Positions 26,401 to 33,842 are shown, counted from the first letter of the stretch. The stretch is 41,724 bases of DNA from Phycisphaeraceae bacterium (GCA_020831765.1 JAFIFY010000072.1:1-41724), one strand, 5' to 3'. Notes: generated by a model from the sequence alone, not told the origin. Numbers and translations are program-made.

Positions 26401-26647
26401 AGTAGCAGTTGGCCTGCTGCAAACGCTTAAGGCCGAGAAACTGAAGATCGATCAGTGGCGTGATAAGGAGACAACCCGTGATGCCGTGCGGCAATCCATT
26501 CGTGACTACCTTTATGACGATGCGACGGGCCTGCCGGTTGAGCATTATTCAGAGGACGAAGTGTATGCACGGGCCGAACAGGTGTTTGAGCATGTGTACC
26601 GCGTTTACCCAACCCTTCCGTCTCCTGTGTACACAGGGGCGGCATAG
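23429..26647 (+). CDS. hsdR: Type I restriction-modification system, endonuclease/translocase subunit HsdR
   Basis: A 1072-residue HsdR. The N-terminal nuclease region has DLVGFVNGLPLLFVECKN (PD-(D/E)XK type). The SF2 translocase follows, with Walker A TQGSGKS (K303), DEAH at 404-407, IGFTGTP, and motif VI in KAHTLMQAIARANR. The C-terminal helical region binds HsdM. The complex translocates DNA and cleaves far from the unmodified site. All catalytic motifs look intact, so restriction activity is expected. The start overlaps the preceding gene by ATGA. Three TAG triplets end the gene (26645 onward). The last third is lower in GC by eye. Confidence 0.95.
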   Translation: MSPMTEDSLVQLTTADYLEQQLGWKSVYAYNTETYGPEGSFGRASDKEIVLTRYLREKLVAFNPGLPDVAYDQAVREVVDYSASQSALLTNRDKYALITDGVPVQFRDADGELVKKRLRVIDFDEPNNNHFLVVRELWIKGDLYRRRADLVGFVNGLPLLFVECKNIHKNLRTAFDRNIKDYKDTIPHAFHHNAIIMLANGEKAKIGSVSSKYGHFHDWKRLAEDTPGVVDMETLLKGVCDRRIFLDLVENFIVFDDSASGLVKIVARNHQYLGVNRAVEAVQNREARAGKLGVFWHTQGSGKSYSMVFFTRRIHRKLGGNYTFLVCTDRDDLDTQIYRTFAGCGLVDNDRDPCRARSGSHLKELLGQHKAFVFTLIQKFNQRVDEKNPAEWYSSRDDVIVISDEAHRTQYGDLALNMRNALPKASYIGFTGTPLFKEDEITRRVFGDYVSTYDFQRAVEDGATVPLYYDARGERLGVATDDLNERIAAKLEELESEDVDVTQRLERELKRDYHVITADKRLEQIAEDFVVHYSKAWESGKAMLVCIDKITCVRMHAMIKDRWVARIAELEQELATVADEQEIADRHRQIEWMKQTEIAVVISEEQGEVEKFSKWNLDIKPHRRLIKEGFELADGKRIDVESAFKMSDHPFRVSIVCAMWLTGFDVPSLSTLYLDKPLKAHTLMQAIARANRVHEGKSNGLIIDYCGILKNLRKALATFAGQGDGGRGGSGEQHPAKPDEELLEALDEAIHLVRTFLHDRNAPLEEILERTGFERNAAIVAAKEAANENDESRKRFELMCRQVFRCFRACVNKDGVNERRDARDATNIIYKALQQDRENADISDIILELHRIVDDAVQPHDATAADGQPYDISTIDFERLRQEFKRAPAPKTTVQNMRQAVEDRLRRLLNQNPLRTDFQKHYEEVVEAYNREKDRQTIEQTFEALLALVRKLDEEQSRAVREGLESDEYLAIYDLLFKPDLTSKEIKRIKEVAVGLLQTLKAEKLKIDQWRDKETTRDAVRQSIRDYLYDDATGLPVEHYSEDEVYARAEQVFEHVYRVYPTLPSPVYTGAA

Positions 26648-26672
26648 TAGTGCCGGGGGGAAGGTCTAACAT

Positions 26673-27056
26673 ATGCGTGATGATATCCGATTATTTGGGT
26701 CTCTCCTACGGGAGAAGCGGTTGGCAAAGGGCTATAGCCTGCGTAAGTTCGCAGAACTGGCTGATGTCAGCCCAACCTACCTGTCACAGGTGGAACAGGG
26801 CAAGGTCGAACGGCCGCCCACAGCGGAGCGATTGCGAAAAATGGCTGAACTCCTCGGTGAAAATGCGAACCAGTGGATAGCAATGGCGGGAAGGCTACCC
26901 GATAGTGTGGCCGCCGAAATCGCAGATAGAATGAAACGGGAACCAGAAGCTATTCCTGCACTACTTCGTGCCACCAAGGGCTTGACCGCCGATGAGTTGC
27001 GCAGGTTGACAGAGCAGATCGAACAAGACAAGCAAACTGGGGGTAACAAGCCATGA
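26673..27056 (+). CDS. XRE-family transcriptional regulator
   Basis: A 127-residue protein with an XRE helix-turn-helix at about 10-62 (LREKRLAKGYSLRKFAELAD, then VSPTYLSQVEQGKVERPPTA) and a helical tail. GGGGGAAGG lies before the ATG. It overlaps the next gene by ATGA. XRE/ImmA pairs commonly form a repressor with a protease that inactivates it. It may control the defence module through the motif shared by 14823 and 27800, but that is inferred. Confidence 0.9.
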   Translation: MRDDIRLFGSLLREKRLAKGYSLRKFAELADVSPTYLSQVEQGKVERPPTAERLRKMAELLGENANQWIAMAGRLPDSVAAEIADRMKREPEAIPALLRATKGLTADELRRLTEQIEQDKQTGGNKP

Positions 27057-27766
27057 AGCGTCGAGTGGCCATTCGGCAGTACACGGTTCCATTTCTCCAC
27101 GATAAGGCCATCGAGGAGCACGCGCAACTTCTGCTCGATGAGTGGGGTGAGGCGCATCCGCCGATCGCAGAACCGCCCGTGCCAATCGACGACATCCTTG
27201 AACTGCATCTTGGCTTGACCTTCGTCATCGATGACCTCCGCGCCGACTTGGGGCATCCCGATGTGCTGGGCGGCATCTGGTTCGGCGATCGGCTGATCAA
27301 AGTCGATCGTTCGCTTGACCCTAAGCTCTCACCGAAAATGCTCGGTCGCTACCGCTTCACGCTCGCTCACGAAGTCGGTCATTGGCGATTGCATCGCCAG
27401 CATTTGATGGATGATCCCTCGGCGAAGTCACTGTTCGAGGCGAACTGCGAGCCGGCGTTCGTCTGCCGGTCCAGCGCCAATCCACCCGAGGAAATCCAGG
27501 CCAACGCTTTTGCCGCTTGCGTGCTGCTGCCGCGCCAGATGGTTTTTGAGGCATGGGCGCAGTGGCGGAACTCGGATGAACCGATTGCGATCTCGGACCT
27601 GCCGATCGGTGATTACCACGCCAACCGCCAGGTCAACGAAGAGATGGCGATGGATCGCTTCTGTAAACCGTTGGCTGAGCGCTTCGAGGTTTCCGCGCAG
27701 GCGATGCGCTACCGCTTGCAGAAGCTGGAACTCCTGGTGAAGGAGATCGAACCACGACTGTTCTGA
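27053..27766 (+). CDS. ImmA/IrrE family metallopeptidase
   Basis: A 237-residue zinc metallopeptidase of the ImmA/IrrE type. HEVGH at 106-110 supplies two zinc-binding histidines and the catalytic glutamate. The later EIQANAFAACVLLPRQMV segment holds the third ligand region typical of the family. ImmA cleaves the ICEBs1 repressor ImmR on DNA damage or quorum signals; IrrE/PprI cleaves DdrO in Deinococcus. The coupled XRE gene is the likely substrate here. The pair lies between the restriction operon and the unknown gene pair, suggesting stress-triggered control. Confidence 0.9.
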   Translation: MKRRVAIRQYTVPFLHDKAIEEHAQLLLDEWGEAHPPIAEPPVPIDDILELHLGLTFVIDDLRADLGHPDVLGGIWFGDRLIKVDRSLDPKLSPKMLGRYRFTLAHEVGHWRLHRQHLMDDPSAKSLFEANCEPAFVCRSSANPPEEIQANAFAACVLLPRQMVFEAWAQWRNSDEPIAISDLPIGDYHANRQVNEEMAMDRFCKPLAERFEVSAQAMRYRLQKLELLVKEIEPRLF

Positions 27767-27799
27767 GTGGGCGCTGTGCCCTCTCTTATTTCTCTCCAT

Positions 27800-27821
27800 T
27801 GTTTACCGTTCACGGAACGGT
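27800..27821. promoter_or_regulatory. Operator-like palindrome upstream of the unknown gene pair
   Basis: ACCGTTC-ACG-GAACGGT (27805-27821) is a perfect 7-bp inverted repeat with a 3-base centre, 19 bases before the ATG at 27841 and next to its ribosome binding site. Its left half lies inside TGTTTACCGTTCACGG, similar to 14823-14838. A repressor site for the XRE protein is plausible. Confidence 0.5.
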
Positions 27822-27840
27822 GCATAGAAAGGAGGCCGTC

Positions 27841-29025
27841 ATGGCCAAGCCGTTTGATCCTCGGAAAGTCCTCAAGCAGATCGCCAATCCATTGCTCCGC
27901 GAATTCTACACGCGGCGCGGCGAGCTCACCGACGTGCCGTGGAATGACCTGAGCGAGCACAAAATCGATGCGATCTTCGAGGCGTGGCAGGCGCTGCCAG
28001 AGCGACAGAAGCTGGAGGTGCAGGTCATTCTCCGCGACATCTACGAGTTGGCGGACCATCGCGGCCGCGCGGTCCTCGCCGAGGAAATCCTCTGGCGCTG
28101 CCCGGACCGTGCCGCCGAGTTCGAGGCCCAGGCGAGCAAGGCGGATAACGCCATGTGGGTGTACCTGAACGTGCCCGAGGCCTTCGATGAGGCGGCGCTG
28201 TTCGCCCGCGCCGACGGCCTGGCGGCCGGACGGTACTGGAACCGCCGCAACAGTCTGCCCAAAAAGGCGCTGGCCATCGACCAACAGATGTGCGGCCAGC
28301 TGGCCGAGGCGCTGACCTCGTTCTATGGGCCGACGCAGATGCGTGGCCGCCACTGCCACATCGTGCATTACCGCCGATCGGGAGGCGCGGACTACTTTTT
28401 CGCCTATCTTGATGACTATCCCGACAAGCACCTGGTCTTCGATGGCCACAGCGATCAGCCCATCGTGCGTGCCGACCGGTACGCGTTTGAAAACGTGTTT
28501 GTTTACAACGCGGGCGACGGCTCGATGGAGCTGTTCGCCCAGGGTGGGAAGAAGGTGTGGGAGCCGCTGCAGACCGCGTTCTGTGAAGCGGTGCTCGAAG
28601 AGCAGATCGATCCAGCCGATCCCATGCGGCCGGCGTACAAGCTCGATCATTTGCTCAGGCCCGACTTTCCGCTACCCACCGACCCGGCGGACGGTGTGGA
28701 GGAAGCTCGCATCACGCTACTTCGCATTGCGCCGCATGGCAGCGGCGGGTACATCGAGATCAAGGCCGATCCCAAGGGGCATCGCAACGACATCTACCGG
28801 AAACTCGAGCGATGGATCAAGGCCGGCATCGCCGTCGAAGGGGCTCGCGTGCTCAAGGCCTCGTTCCACTTGACATTCCAGGGCAACGGCAACGGCCGTC
28901 AGCCGACCATGCCCTTCGATGTGACACCCAACTCCAGTAACCTCAAGAGTAAGCCCGACGAGCAGCGTGAAGTTGGCGAGCGCTGCCTGAAGCTGTGGAA
29001 GGTGGTGGAAGATGATGAGGAGTGA
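27841..29025 (+). CDS. Conserved-looking protein of unknown function (394 aa)
   Basis: I do not recognise this protein. The first 120 residues are helical and charged (AKPFDPRKVLKQIANPLLRE, then FYTRRGELTDVPWNDLSEHK), followed by a mixed region with HCHIVHYRRSGGADYFFAYL, DDYPDKHLVFD and a C-terminal segment with GSGGYIEIKADPKGHRNDIY. No catalytic motif, signal peptide or membrane helix is seen. The start at 27841 has a near-perfect AAAGGAGG; an in-frame ATG at 27799 would put the palindrome inside the gene and lacks such a site. It overlaps the next gene by 14 bases, so the two work together or share expression. Confidence 0.7.
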   Translation: MAKPFDPRKVLKQIANPLLREFYTRRGELTDVPWNDLSEHKIDAIFEAWQALPERQKLEVQVILRDIYELADHRGRAVLAEEILWRCPDRAAEFEAQASKADNAMWVYLNVPEAFDEAALFARADGLAAGRYWNRRNSLPKKALAIDQQMCGQLAEALTSFYGPTQMRGRHCHIVHYRRSGGADYFFAYLDDYPDKHLVFDGHSDQPIVRADRYAFENVFVYNAGDGSMELFAQGGKKVWEPLQTAFCEAVLEEQIDPADPMRPAYKLDHLLRPDFPLPTDPADGVEEARITLLRIAPHGSGGYIEIKADPKGHRNDIYRKLERWIKAGIAVEGARVLKASFHLTFQGNGNGRQPTMPFDVTPNSSNLKSKPDEQREVGERCLKLWKVVEDDEE

Positions 29026-29983
29026 TGTGTTCCAGGTGCTGCTGACCGCGCTCGACGATGTCGGGCGCGTTTTTGATCACGTTGACACCTCACGCTGGCC
29101 GCCCGGCGAGTTGGAGGCGTTGAAGAGGATCGGGTTGGTCCGTCAGGCCACCGGCGGACTTCACGCGCCATGCCCGAACTGTGACGAAGCGCATATTGAA
29201 TCGGTGACGATTCGACGCACGCCCGATCGCCCGCCGCGATACTTCATCCGTTGCCCGGAATCGATGCGGGTGGAGGTGACCGCCGAAATGTGCGTTGGGT
29301 GGCAGGTCGACGGCGATGGTCTAGCCAAGGCGGTATCCACCGCCATGGACCTGAAGTCCGTGCCGAAGGCGATGGTCGCCGGTCGGCTCTGGCGACTGGG
29401 GCGCACGCCATGGAAGCAGACGACGCGCGAGGTGGTGCTAGCAACCCGCCTTCACGACGCCGACGTATCGGCCGTGGTTTCGCACATCGGCGTCGGTGGT
29501 CGGGCCATCATCTTCGTACCCCATCACCCTCCCGACGATCGGGTTTGGCCGGGACGAACCCCAGCAGTCGTGGCCCTGTCGCGGGTTGCCACACTGGGGG
29601 CCGACGGATTGGTGTTGGACGTGGCGGCCATCGGTGAGAGCGTCGCCGACGCGGATGCCGCCGCCGAAACGCGCAGCGCGATTCCCACGGACCCGGAGAT
29701 CAAGAAACAGATCATCCGCCAACAGGTCAAGGCGGAGATCAAGACCCATCTGGAAGACGACGTCCTCGTCGCGGCGTACCTGGAGTTCGGCTCGCTTCGG
29801 AAGGCGGCTGTTGGGCTCACCGGGCGACTTTGTCGCACGGTGACCAAGGACGCCATCGAGGATGCGGTCAAACGCGCTGGCGGCATCAAGGCTCTGAAGG
29901 AGATGTCGGATACCGGCTCTGTCGCCAGGACTGTCGCGTCGCAATCCCGCGACAGGGTCACAAAATCTCTCCAACGTCGGTAG
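29012..29983 (+). CDS. Protein of unknown function with zinc-ribbon-like and HTH-like parts (323 aa)
   Basis: I do not recognise the family. Cys54 and Cys57 (CPNC) with Cys81 and Cys94 could bind one zinc. Near the C-terminus, LEFGSLRKAAVGLTGRLCRT then VTKDAIEDAVKRAGG looks like a helix-turn-helix. The middle region is of mixed type (VVSHIGVGGRAIIFVPHHPP). DNA binding is inferred from these two parts. It is coupled to the preceding gene by a 14-base overlap, and a strong terminator follows 30 bases after the stop. Confidence 0.7.
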   Translation: MMRSDVFQVLLTALDDVGRVFDHVDTSRWPPGELEALKRIGLVRQATGGLHAPCPNCDEAHIESVTIRRTPDRPPRYFIRCPESMRVEVTAEMCVGWQVDGDGLAKAVSTAMDLKSVPKAMVAGRLWRLGRTPWKQTTREVVLATRLHDADVSAVVSHIGVGGRAIIFVPHHPPDDRVWPGRTPAVVALSRVATLGADGLVLDVAAIGESVADADAAAETRSAIPTDPEIKKQIIRQQVKAEIKTHLEDDVLVAAYLEFGSLRKAAVGLTGRLCRTVTKDAIEDAVKRAGGIKALKEMSDTGSVARTVASQSRDRVTKSLQRR

Positions 29984-30012
29984 AGCAGTATTTCCAACAA
30001 CTTAGCTCGTGC

Positions 30013-30037
30013 AAGGCGGACTGTGTGTCCGCCTTTT
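30013..30037 (+). terminator. Intrinsic terminator of the unknown gene pair
   Basis: AAGGCGGAC (30013-30021), a 5-base loop TGTGT, and GTCCGCCTT (30027-30035) form a perfect 9-bp stem whose 3' side runs into TTTT. It ends the transcript that includes the genes at 27841 and 29012. Confidence 0.8.
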
Positions 30038-30048
30038 CCATGCGCCAA

Positions 30049-30138
30049 CCGCGACACCGCGGGTCACGGTTAAGGCCGGCCAGCTCATATCTGGCCAGTC
30101 ACGACCGCACCTGTGATCCTCGCGGCAAGGTGTCGCGG
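30049..30138. other. Nested inverted repeats upstream of the sigma-like gene
   Basis: CCGCGACACC (30049-30058) is exactly complementary to GGTGTCGCGG (30129-30138). Inside, GGCCAG (30078-30083) pairs with CTGGCC (30091-30096). Together they could fold into a 90-base branched structure in the leader region of the gene at 30203. It could be an operator pair, a structured RNA or chance in GC-rich DNA. Confidence 0.35.
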
Positions 30139-30202
30139 CACAGACCCACGATTGTGCAGTCGGTGACTGGGTCAGGAGCCAACGGATCGGCCCTGAGGCA
30201 AT

Positions 30203-30784
30203 ATGGCCGAGCGCCACGATATCGTTTCGAACCCGTACGCCCAGTCCCTCATCCGCATCAAGGCCAGGCAGCTTTGCCGCCGGGCCGACTTCAACCGGTC
30301 CGATCTGGAGGACCTGCATCAGGAGATGCGCCTGTATCTCCTGAAGGTCGCGCATCATTTCGACCCGGAACGCGCCAGCATGGAGACGTTCATCGCGCAG
30401 GCGATCGAATCCTGCGTTCGGATGATCCTGCGCAGCCGATGGCGGGACAAGCGCCGCATCGATCGTGCCAGCATGTCGCTGGAGGGCACGGAGATCGACG
30501 GTGACGGGGCAAGCACCCCTCTCTGGTCCGGCCTCCGCAGCGAAGACCTGGCTCGCCGGACCGGCAACACCGAGCACGACCCGATCGAGGAGATTGATCG
30601 GCGGGATGCCTTCGATCATGTTCTCAGCCAACTGACGGACCAACAGCGTGAGCTGGTCCACCAGGTGATCGAGCACCGCAAGGCTGGTGCTGCACGTGTG
30701 CGCAGCACATCGCGCCGGCAGATCGACAAGGAACTGCAGGCGATGCGTCAACTCTTCATCGACGCCGGCCTGGCTGATGAATGA
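30203..30784 (+). CDS. Sigma-70-like protein of the phage-type module
   Basis: A 193-residue protein. Residues 10-75 match sigma-70 region 2 (NPYAQSLIRIKARQ, then DLEDLHQEMRLYLLKVAHHF, FDPERASMETFIAQAI). Residues 130-190 hold a weaker region-4-like segment (FDHVLSQLTDQQRELVHQVI followed by TSRRQIDKELQAMRQL). The ATG has TGAGG upstream. Proteins like this occur in phages and integrative elements and may direct late transcription, but region 4 is poor, so a different DNA-binding role is possible. It is the first gene of the replication module. Confidence 0.75.
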   Translation: MAERHDIVSNPYAQSLIRIKARQLCRRADFNRSDLEDLHQEMRLYLLKVAHHFDPERASMETFIAQAIESCVRMILRSRWRDKRRIDRASMSLEGTEIDGDGASTPLWSGLRSEDLARRTGNTEHDPIEEIDRRDAFDHVLSQLTDQQRELVHQVIEHRKAGAARVRSTSRRQIDKELQAMRQLFIDAGLADE

Positions 30785-30801
30785 TCTGATTCATGGCGGA
30801 C

Positions 30802-30913
30802 GCCGTGGTGATCCACGGCATACATACCCGGATGCACCGGCCCGACCTTTCGAGTGCAGGACACTCGGATGCCCGGCTCGGCCCGCCCAGGAAACGGACT
30901 TCCTCGGCGGGCC
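30802..30913. other. Three consecutive hairpins in an intergenic region (possible structured RNA)
   Basis: Three stems follow each other: GCCGTGG-TGAT-CCACGGC (30802-30819), CGAGTG-CAGGA-CACTCG (30851-30867), and a long one with GGCCCGCC/GGCGGGCC and AGGAA/TTCCT separated by one C-C mismatch around loop ACGGAC (30880-30913). None is followed by a T tract, so they do not look like ordinary terminators. They fill most of the gap between the sigma-like gene and the next small gene. Confidence 0.4.
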
Positions 30914-30958
30914 GGCCGGGGCAGTCGGTGTCGGACTGATGATTGATGGAGCGCCGCG

Positions 30959-31261
30959 ATGAATACCGCCGTCTACCGATTCACCTTCGACCGCACGATT
31001 CGGCTGCCTGAAGCCGAGCAGACGCTGCATCTGGCCGTTCTGGGTGCCGAAGGTCTGTTCGGCGAGGCTCAGGTCCGGATGGACCTGAGCTACCACATCG
31101 ATGAGCCCCGCCGGGTGCTGCTCGTTGACGGGAGCAACAAGGTGGGCGCGGCGGTGATTCGGATGTTCACGGCCCTGCTGCTGCGGGAGATCGGCAGCCA
31201 GCGCTTCACCGTGCGACGCGTGCCCGAGGTCGGGGCGCATCCACGGGAGGCGGCCGCATGA
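30959..31261 (+). CDS. Small hypothetical protein (100 aa)
   Basis: A 100-residue protein of unknown function: MNTAVYRFTFDRTIRLPEAE and then TLHLAVLGAEGLFGEAQVRM. It appears to be a compact alpha/beta fold with no cysteine motif or membrane helix. Codon use matches the surrounding genes. There is only a weak ribosome binding site. Its place among recombination genes is the only hint of role. Confidence 0.6.
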   Translation: MNTAVYRFTFDRTIRLPEAEQTLHLAVLGAEGLFGEAQVRMDLSYHIDEPRRVLLVDGSNKVGAAVIRMFTALLLREIGSQRFTVRRVPEVGAHPREAAA

Positions 31262-31400
31262 TAATCCGCAGGGCCCCTGGTCTACCGCCCGTTAAGCTCG
31301 TCAGGGTGACCAAGCGCGCAACATCCATCCCCGCCCCCGGACGTTTTGGATCACCGCCTCGCAGAATCCAGACCCACACGACACGACCTTACCACCCACG

Positions 31401-32423
31401 ATGAACCGCGACATACTCACCTATTCGGCGCTCAACTGTTTCCGCAACTGCCCGAGGAAATACCACCTCCGCTACGTGCAGCATCTGCGCCGGCCCGAGC
31501 GTCCCGATGCCCTGGCCTTCGGCAGCGTGATCCACACAGCGCTGGAGCAGTGGTATCGGTCGGTAGGTGACCCGGACCGACTGTTGCGTGTGCTCGACCT
31601 GATCGACGATCACTTTCCCGGGCGCAAAAACGACTCCGAACAGCGCCATCATTGGCACCTGGCGCGGGCGATGTTTGAGGGCTACGCCGCGCGCTACCCC
31701 GTCGAGCCATTCGAGATCATCGAGGTCGAGAGGGAGTTCACCGCCGAAATCCGCAATCCCGACACCGGCCGGCCCAGCCAGACCTTTGTCATCGCCGGCA
31801 AAGCTGATGGCATCGTGCGGCAGGATGGCGAACTGTACCTGCTCGAACACAAGACCGCATCATCCATCACCGCCGACTACCTCGATCGGCTGTGGACGGA
31901 CTCCCAGATCGCGCTCTACTGCCACTACCTGCGTCAGATCGGCTATCCGATCGTGGGTGTGATCTACAACGTGCTGCTCAAGACGCGCCTGAAGCAGCGC
32001 GAAGGGGAAACTCTCGAAGCATTCGAAACGCGACGCGCCGCACTGGCTGCCAAGAACAAGTCGGGCCGGTCGACAGCCCAACGTCAGCCCCCGGAGTCCG
32101 ACACCGAGTTTCGGGGACGCCTGGCTGATTGGTATGCACGGCCAGAGGCCTTCCACCGCGAGCGCATCTACCTCTCGGCGGATCGCATGGCGATGCTGCA
32201 GGAAGAGGTGTGGGAGATCACCCAGCAGTATCTCGACGCCAAGCGGCGCGGCAAGTGGCTGCTCAACACCTCGCACTGCTTCAGTTTCCAGCGAGCCTGT
32301 GACTACCTGCCGCTGTGCCAGTCCGGGTTCAGTCCCAACGTGCGCGACAACCTCTTTGAGGTCGCCCCGCCCCACGAGGAACTGGAAACCCTGACCCTCG
32401 GCGCAACCGACGTCGACTTTTGA
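31401..32423 (+). CDS. PD-(D/E)XK exonuclease, Cas4/RecB-like, with probable iron-sulphur cluster
   Basis: A 340-residue nuclease. The N-terminus LTYSALNCFRNCPRKYHLRY is the usual RecB/Cas4 opening. H45 lies in FGSVIHTALEQWY; catalytic D136 lies in GKADGIV and E149-H-K151 in LYLLEHKTAS, with Q further on (QIALYCHYL). C17 with C293, C300 and C306 (CFSFQRACDYLPLC) could hold a 4Fe-4S cluster as in Cas4 and AddB. In phages, such enzymes resect double-strand ends for the adjacent annealing or recombinase protein, here the Sak4-like ATPase. No ribosome binding site is obvious. The 139 bases before it show no clear feature. Confidence 0.88.
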   Translation: MNRDILTYSALNCFRNCPRKYHLRYVQHLRRPERPDALAFGSVIHTALEQWYRSVGDPDRLLRVLDLIDDHFPGRKNDSEQRHHWHLARAMFEGYAARYPVEPFEIIEVEREFTAEIRNPDTGRPSQTFVIAGKADGIVRQDGELYLLEHKTASSITADYLDRLWTDSQIALYCHYLRQIGYPIVGVIYNVLLKTRLKQREGETLEAFETRRAALAAKNKSGRSTAQRQPPESDTEFRGRLADWYARPEAFHRERIYLSADRMAMLQEEVWEITQQYLDAKRRGKWLLNTSHCFSFQRACDYLPLCQSGFSPNVRDNLFEVAPPHEELETLTLGATDVDF

Positions 32424-32444
32424 TGCACCCATGGAGCCCACGAC

Positions 32445-33239
32445 ATGACGATCGCTCTGCCCAAAGCCAAGACCACGCCCACGGCGGACCTGGCCACCAA
32501 GACGACGCTGATCTACGGACCGCCCAAGATCGGCAAGTCCACGTTCGCCGCCCAGTTCCCCGACGCCCTGTTTTTTGAGTGCGAGCCGGGGCTGGGCGAG
32601 CTGTCGGTCTACAAGGTGCCGACCTACAGCTGGCCCGATCTGCTTGAAGCGTGCAAGCTGGTGGCCGCCGGCGGTCATCCGTTCAAGACCGTGGTCATCG
32701 ACACCATCGACAACGCTTTCAAGTACTGCACCGACCACATCAACGCCAAACACAACGTCGAGTACGAGGGCGACCTGGCCCACGGCAAGGGCTGGGCGTT
32801 TGTGAAAAACGAGTGGCACCGGGTGCTGACCCGTCTGGCGAGTCTGCCCATGGGCCTGGTGCTCATCAGCCACGCGGTGGACAAACGCATCGAAACCCGC
32901 ACCGGCGAGTACACCAAAACCCAACCGTCGCTGCCTGACCGTGCCCGCCAGGTGGTGTTGGGCATGGTGGACATGATCCTCTACTGCGACACAGTCTCCA
33001 GGCCCCGTTCCGGGGGCGACGGGAAGGGTGTGGACATCGTCCGGGTCATGCGCACCAAGCCGCACCCCACCTATGAGGCGGGCGATCGCACCGGTCGTCT
33101 GCCCGAGGTGATGCCGCTGGATTTCGCGGGGTTCGCCAAGTGCTTTGCTTCTGCAAAGCCCGCCTCACCGATGCCGTCGAGCTCATCCGGCCAACGGTCG
33201 GTCGCGTCCGCACCGCCTGCAACCTCAATCACGGAGTGA
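32445..33239 (+). CDS. Sak4-like RecA-fold ATPase (AAA_24 family)
   Basis: A 264-residue P-loop ATPase. Walker A is GPPKIGKS (25-32), and Walker B lies in FKTVVIDTIDNAF. The pattern FECEPGLGEL, LVLISHAVDK and later VDMILYCDT fits phage single-strand recombinases of the Sak4/AAA_24 type, which help pair DNA ends in recombination-dependent replication. The C-terminal 35 residues are Ser/Pro-rich. GGAG precedes the ATG. It sits between a resecting nuclease and a DUF669 protein, a usual phage set. Confidence 0.88.
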   Translation: MTIALPKAKTTPTADLATKTTLIYGPPKIGKSTFAAQFPDALFFECEPGLGELSVYKVPTYSWPDLLEACKLVAAGGHPFKTVVIDTIDNAFKYCTDHINAKHNVEYEGDLAHGKGWAFVKNEWHRVLTRLASLPMGLVLISHAVDKRIETRTGEYTKTQPSLPDRARQVVLGMVDMILYCDTVSRPRSGGDGKGVDIVRVMRTKPHPTYEAGDRTGRLPEVMPLDFAGFAKCFASAKPASPMPSSSSGQRSVASAPPATSITE

Positions 33240-33245
33240 TTCACC

Positions 33246-33842
33246 ATGACTGACCCTTCGATTTCCACCTCCGAACCGCCCCACACGGCATTTGATCCTG
33301 CCAACCCCGGCGGACCTACCCAGCCGGGCGAGCATCCATCCGACCCACCGGCGTTCGATGCCGTGCCCGATGATGCCGGGGCATTCGCCGCCGACGGTGA
33401 GCACACGGGTGTCTCGGACCTGAGCGCTTTCGATGATGAGTATGAAGATGCCCAGGTGCCCAGCCGCGATGAGGTGCCCGACGGCAAATATCAGGTGCGG
33501 GTGCATCGCGTGGAGCTGAGCACCAGCCAGGCGGGCGATCCCATGCTCAAATGGGACCTGGTGGTGATATCGGGCCAGCACGCCGGGCGGCACATCTTCA
33601 AGAACGCCGTGATCACGCACAAGTCGCTGCCATTCGTCAAGGGCGATCTGCATACGCTGGGTGTGCAGTTGCCCCGATTCAGTGAGCTGCCCAATCATCT
33701 CGATGCGCTCTTGGACCAGACGCTGGAGGTGACCAAACGCACCAAGGGCGAATACACCAACGTCTACTTCAATCGGCGACTGGAGGGCCTGGGAGCGGCT
33801 GGTTACGACGGCCTGCCCAGCGACGAGCCGGCACCGTTCTGA
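33246..33842 (+). CDS. DUF669 family phage protein, likely single-strand DNA binding
   Basis: A 198-residue protein. The first 75 residues are disordered and Pro/Asp-rich. Residues 80-180 have the DUF669 pattern: DGKYQVRVHRVELSTSQAGD, PMLKWDLVVISGQHAGRHIF and LPFVKGDLHTLGV. The family resembles OB-fold single-strand binding proteins and is nearly always next to a Sak4 or similar recombinase, as here (6 bases apart). The protein ends in an acidic DEPAPF tip, like SSB tails, which often recruit partner proteins. The function is inferred from context and tail. Confidence 0.8.
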   Translation: MTDPSISTSEPPHTAFDPANPGGPTQPGEHPSDPPAFDAVPDDAGAFAADGEHTGVSDLSAFDDEYEDAQVPSRDEVPDGKYQVRVHRVELSTSQAGDPMLKWDLVVISGQHAGRHIFKNAVITHKSLPFVKGDLHTLGVQLPRFSELPNHLDALLDQTLEVTKRTKGEYTNVYFNRRLEGLGAAGYDGLPSDEPAPF

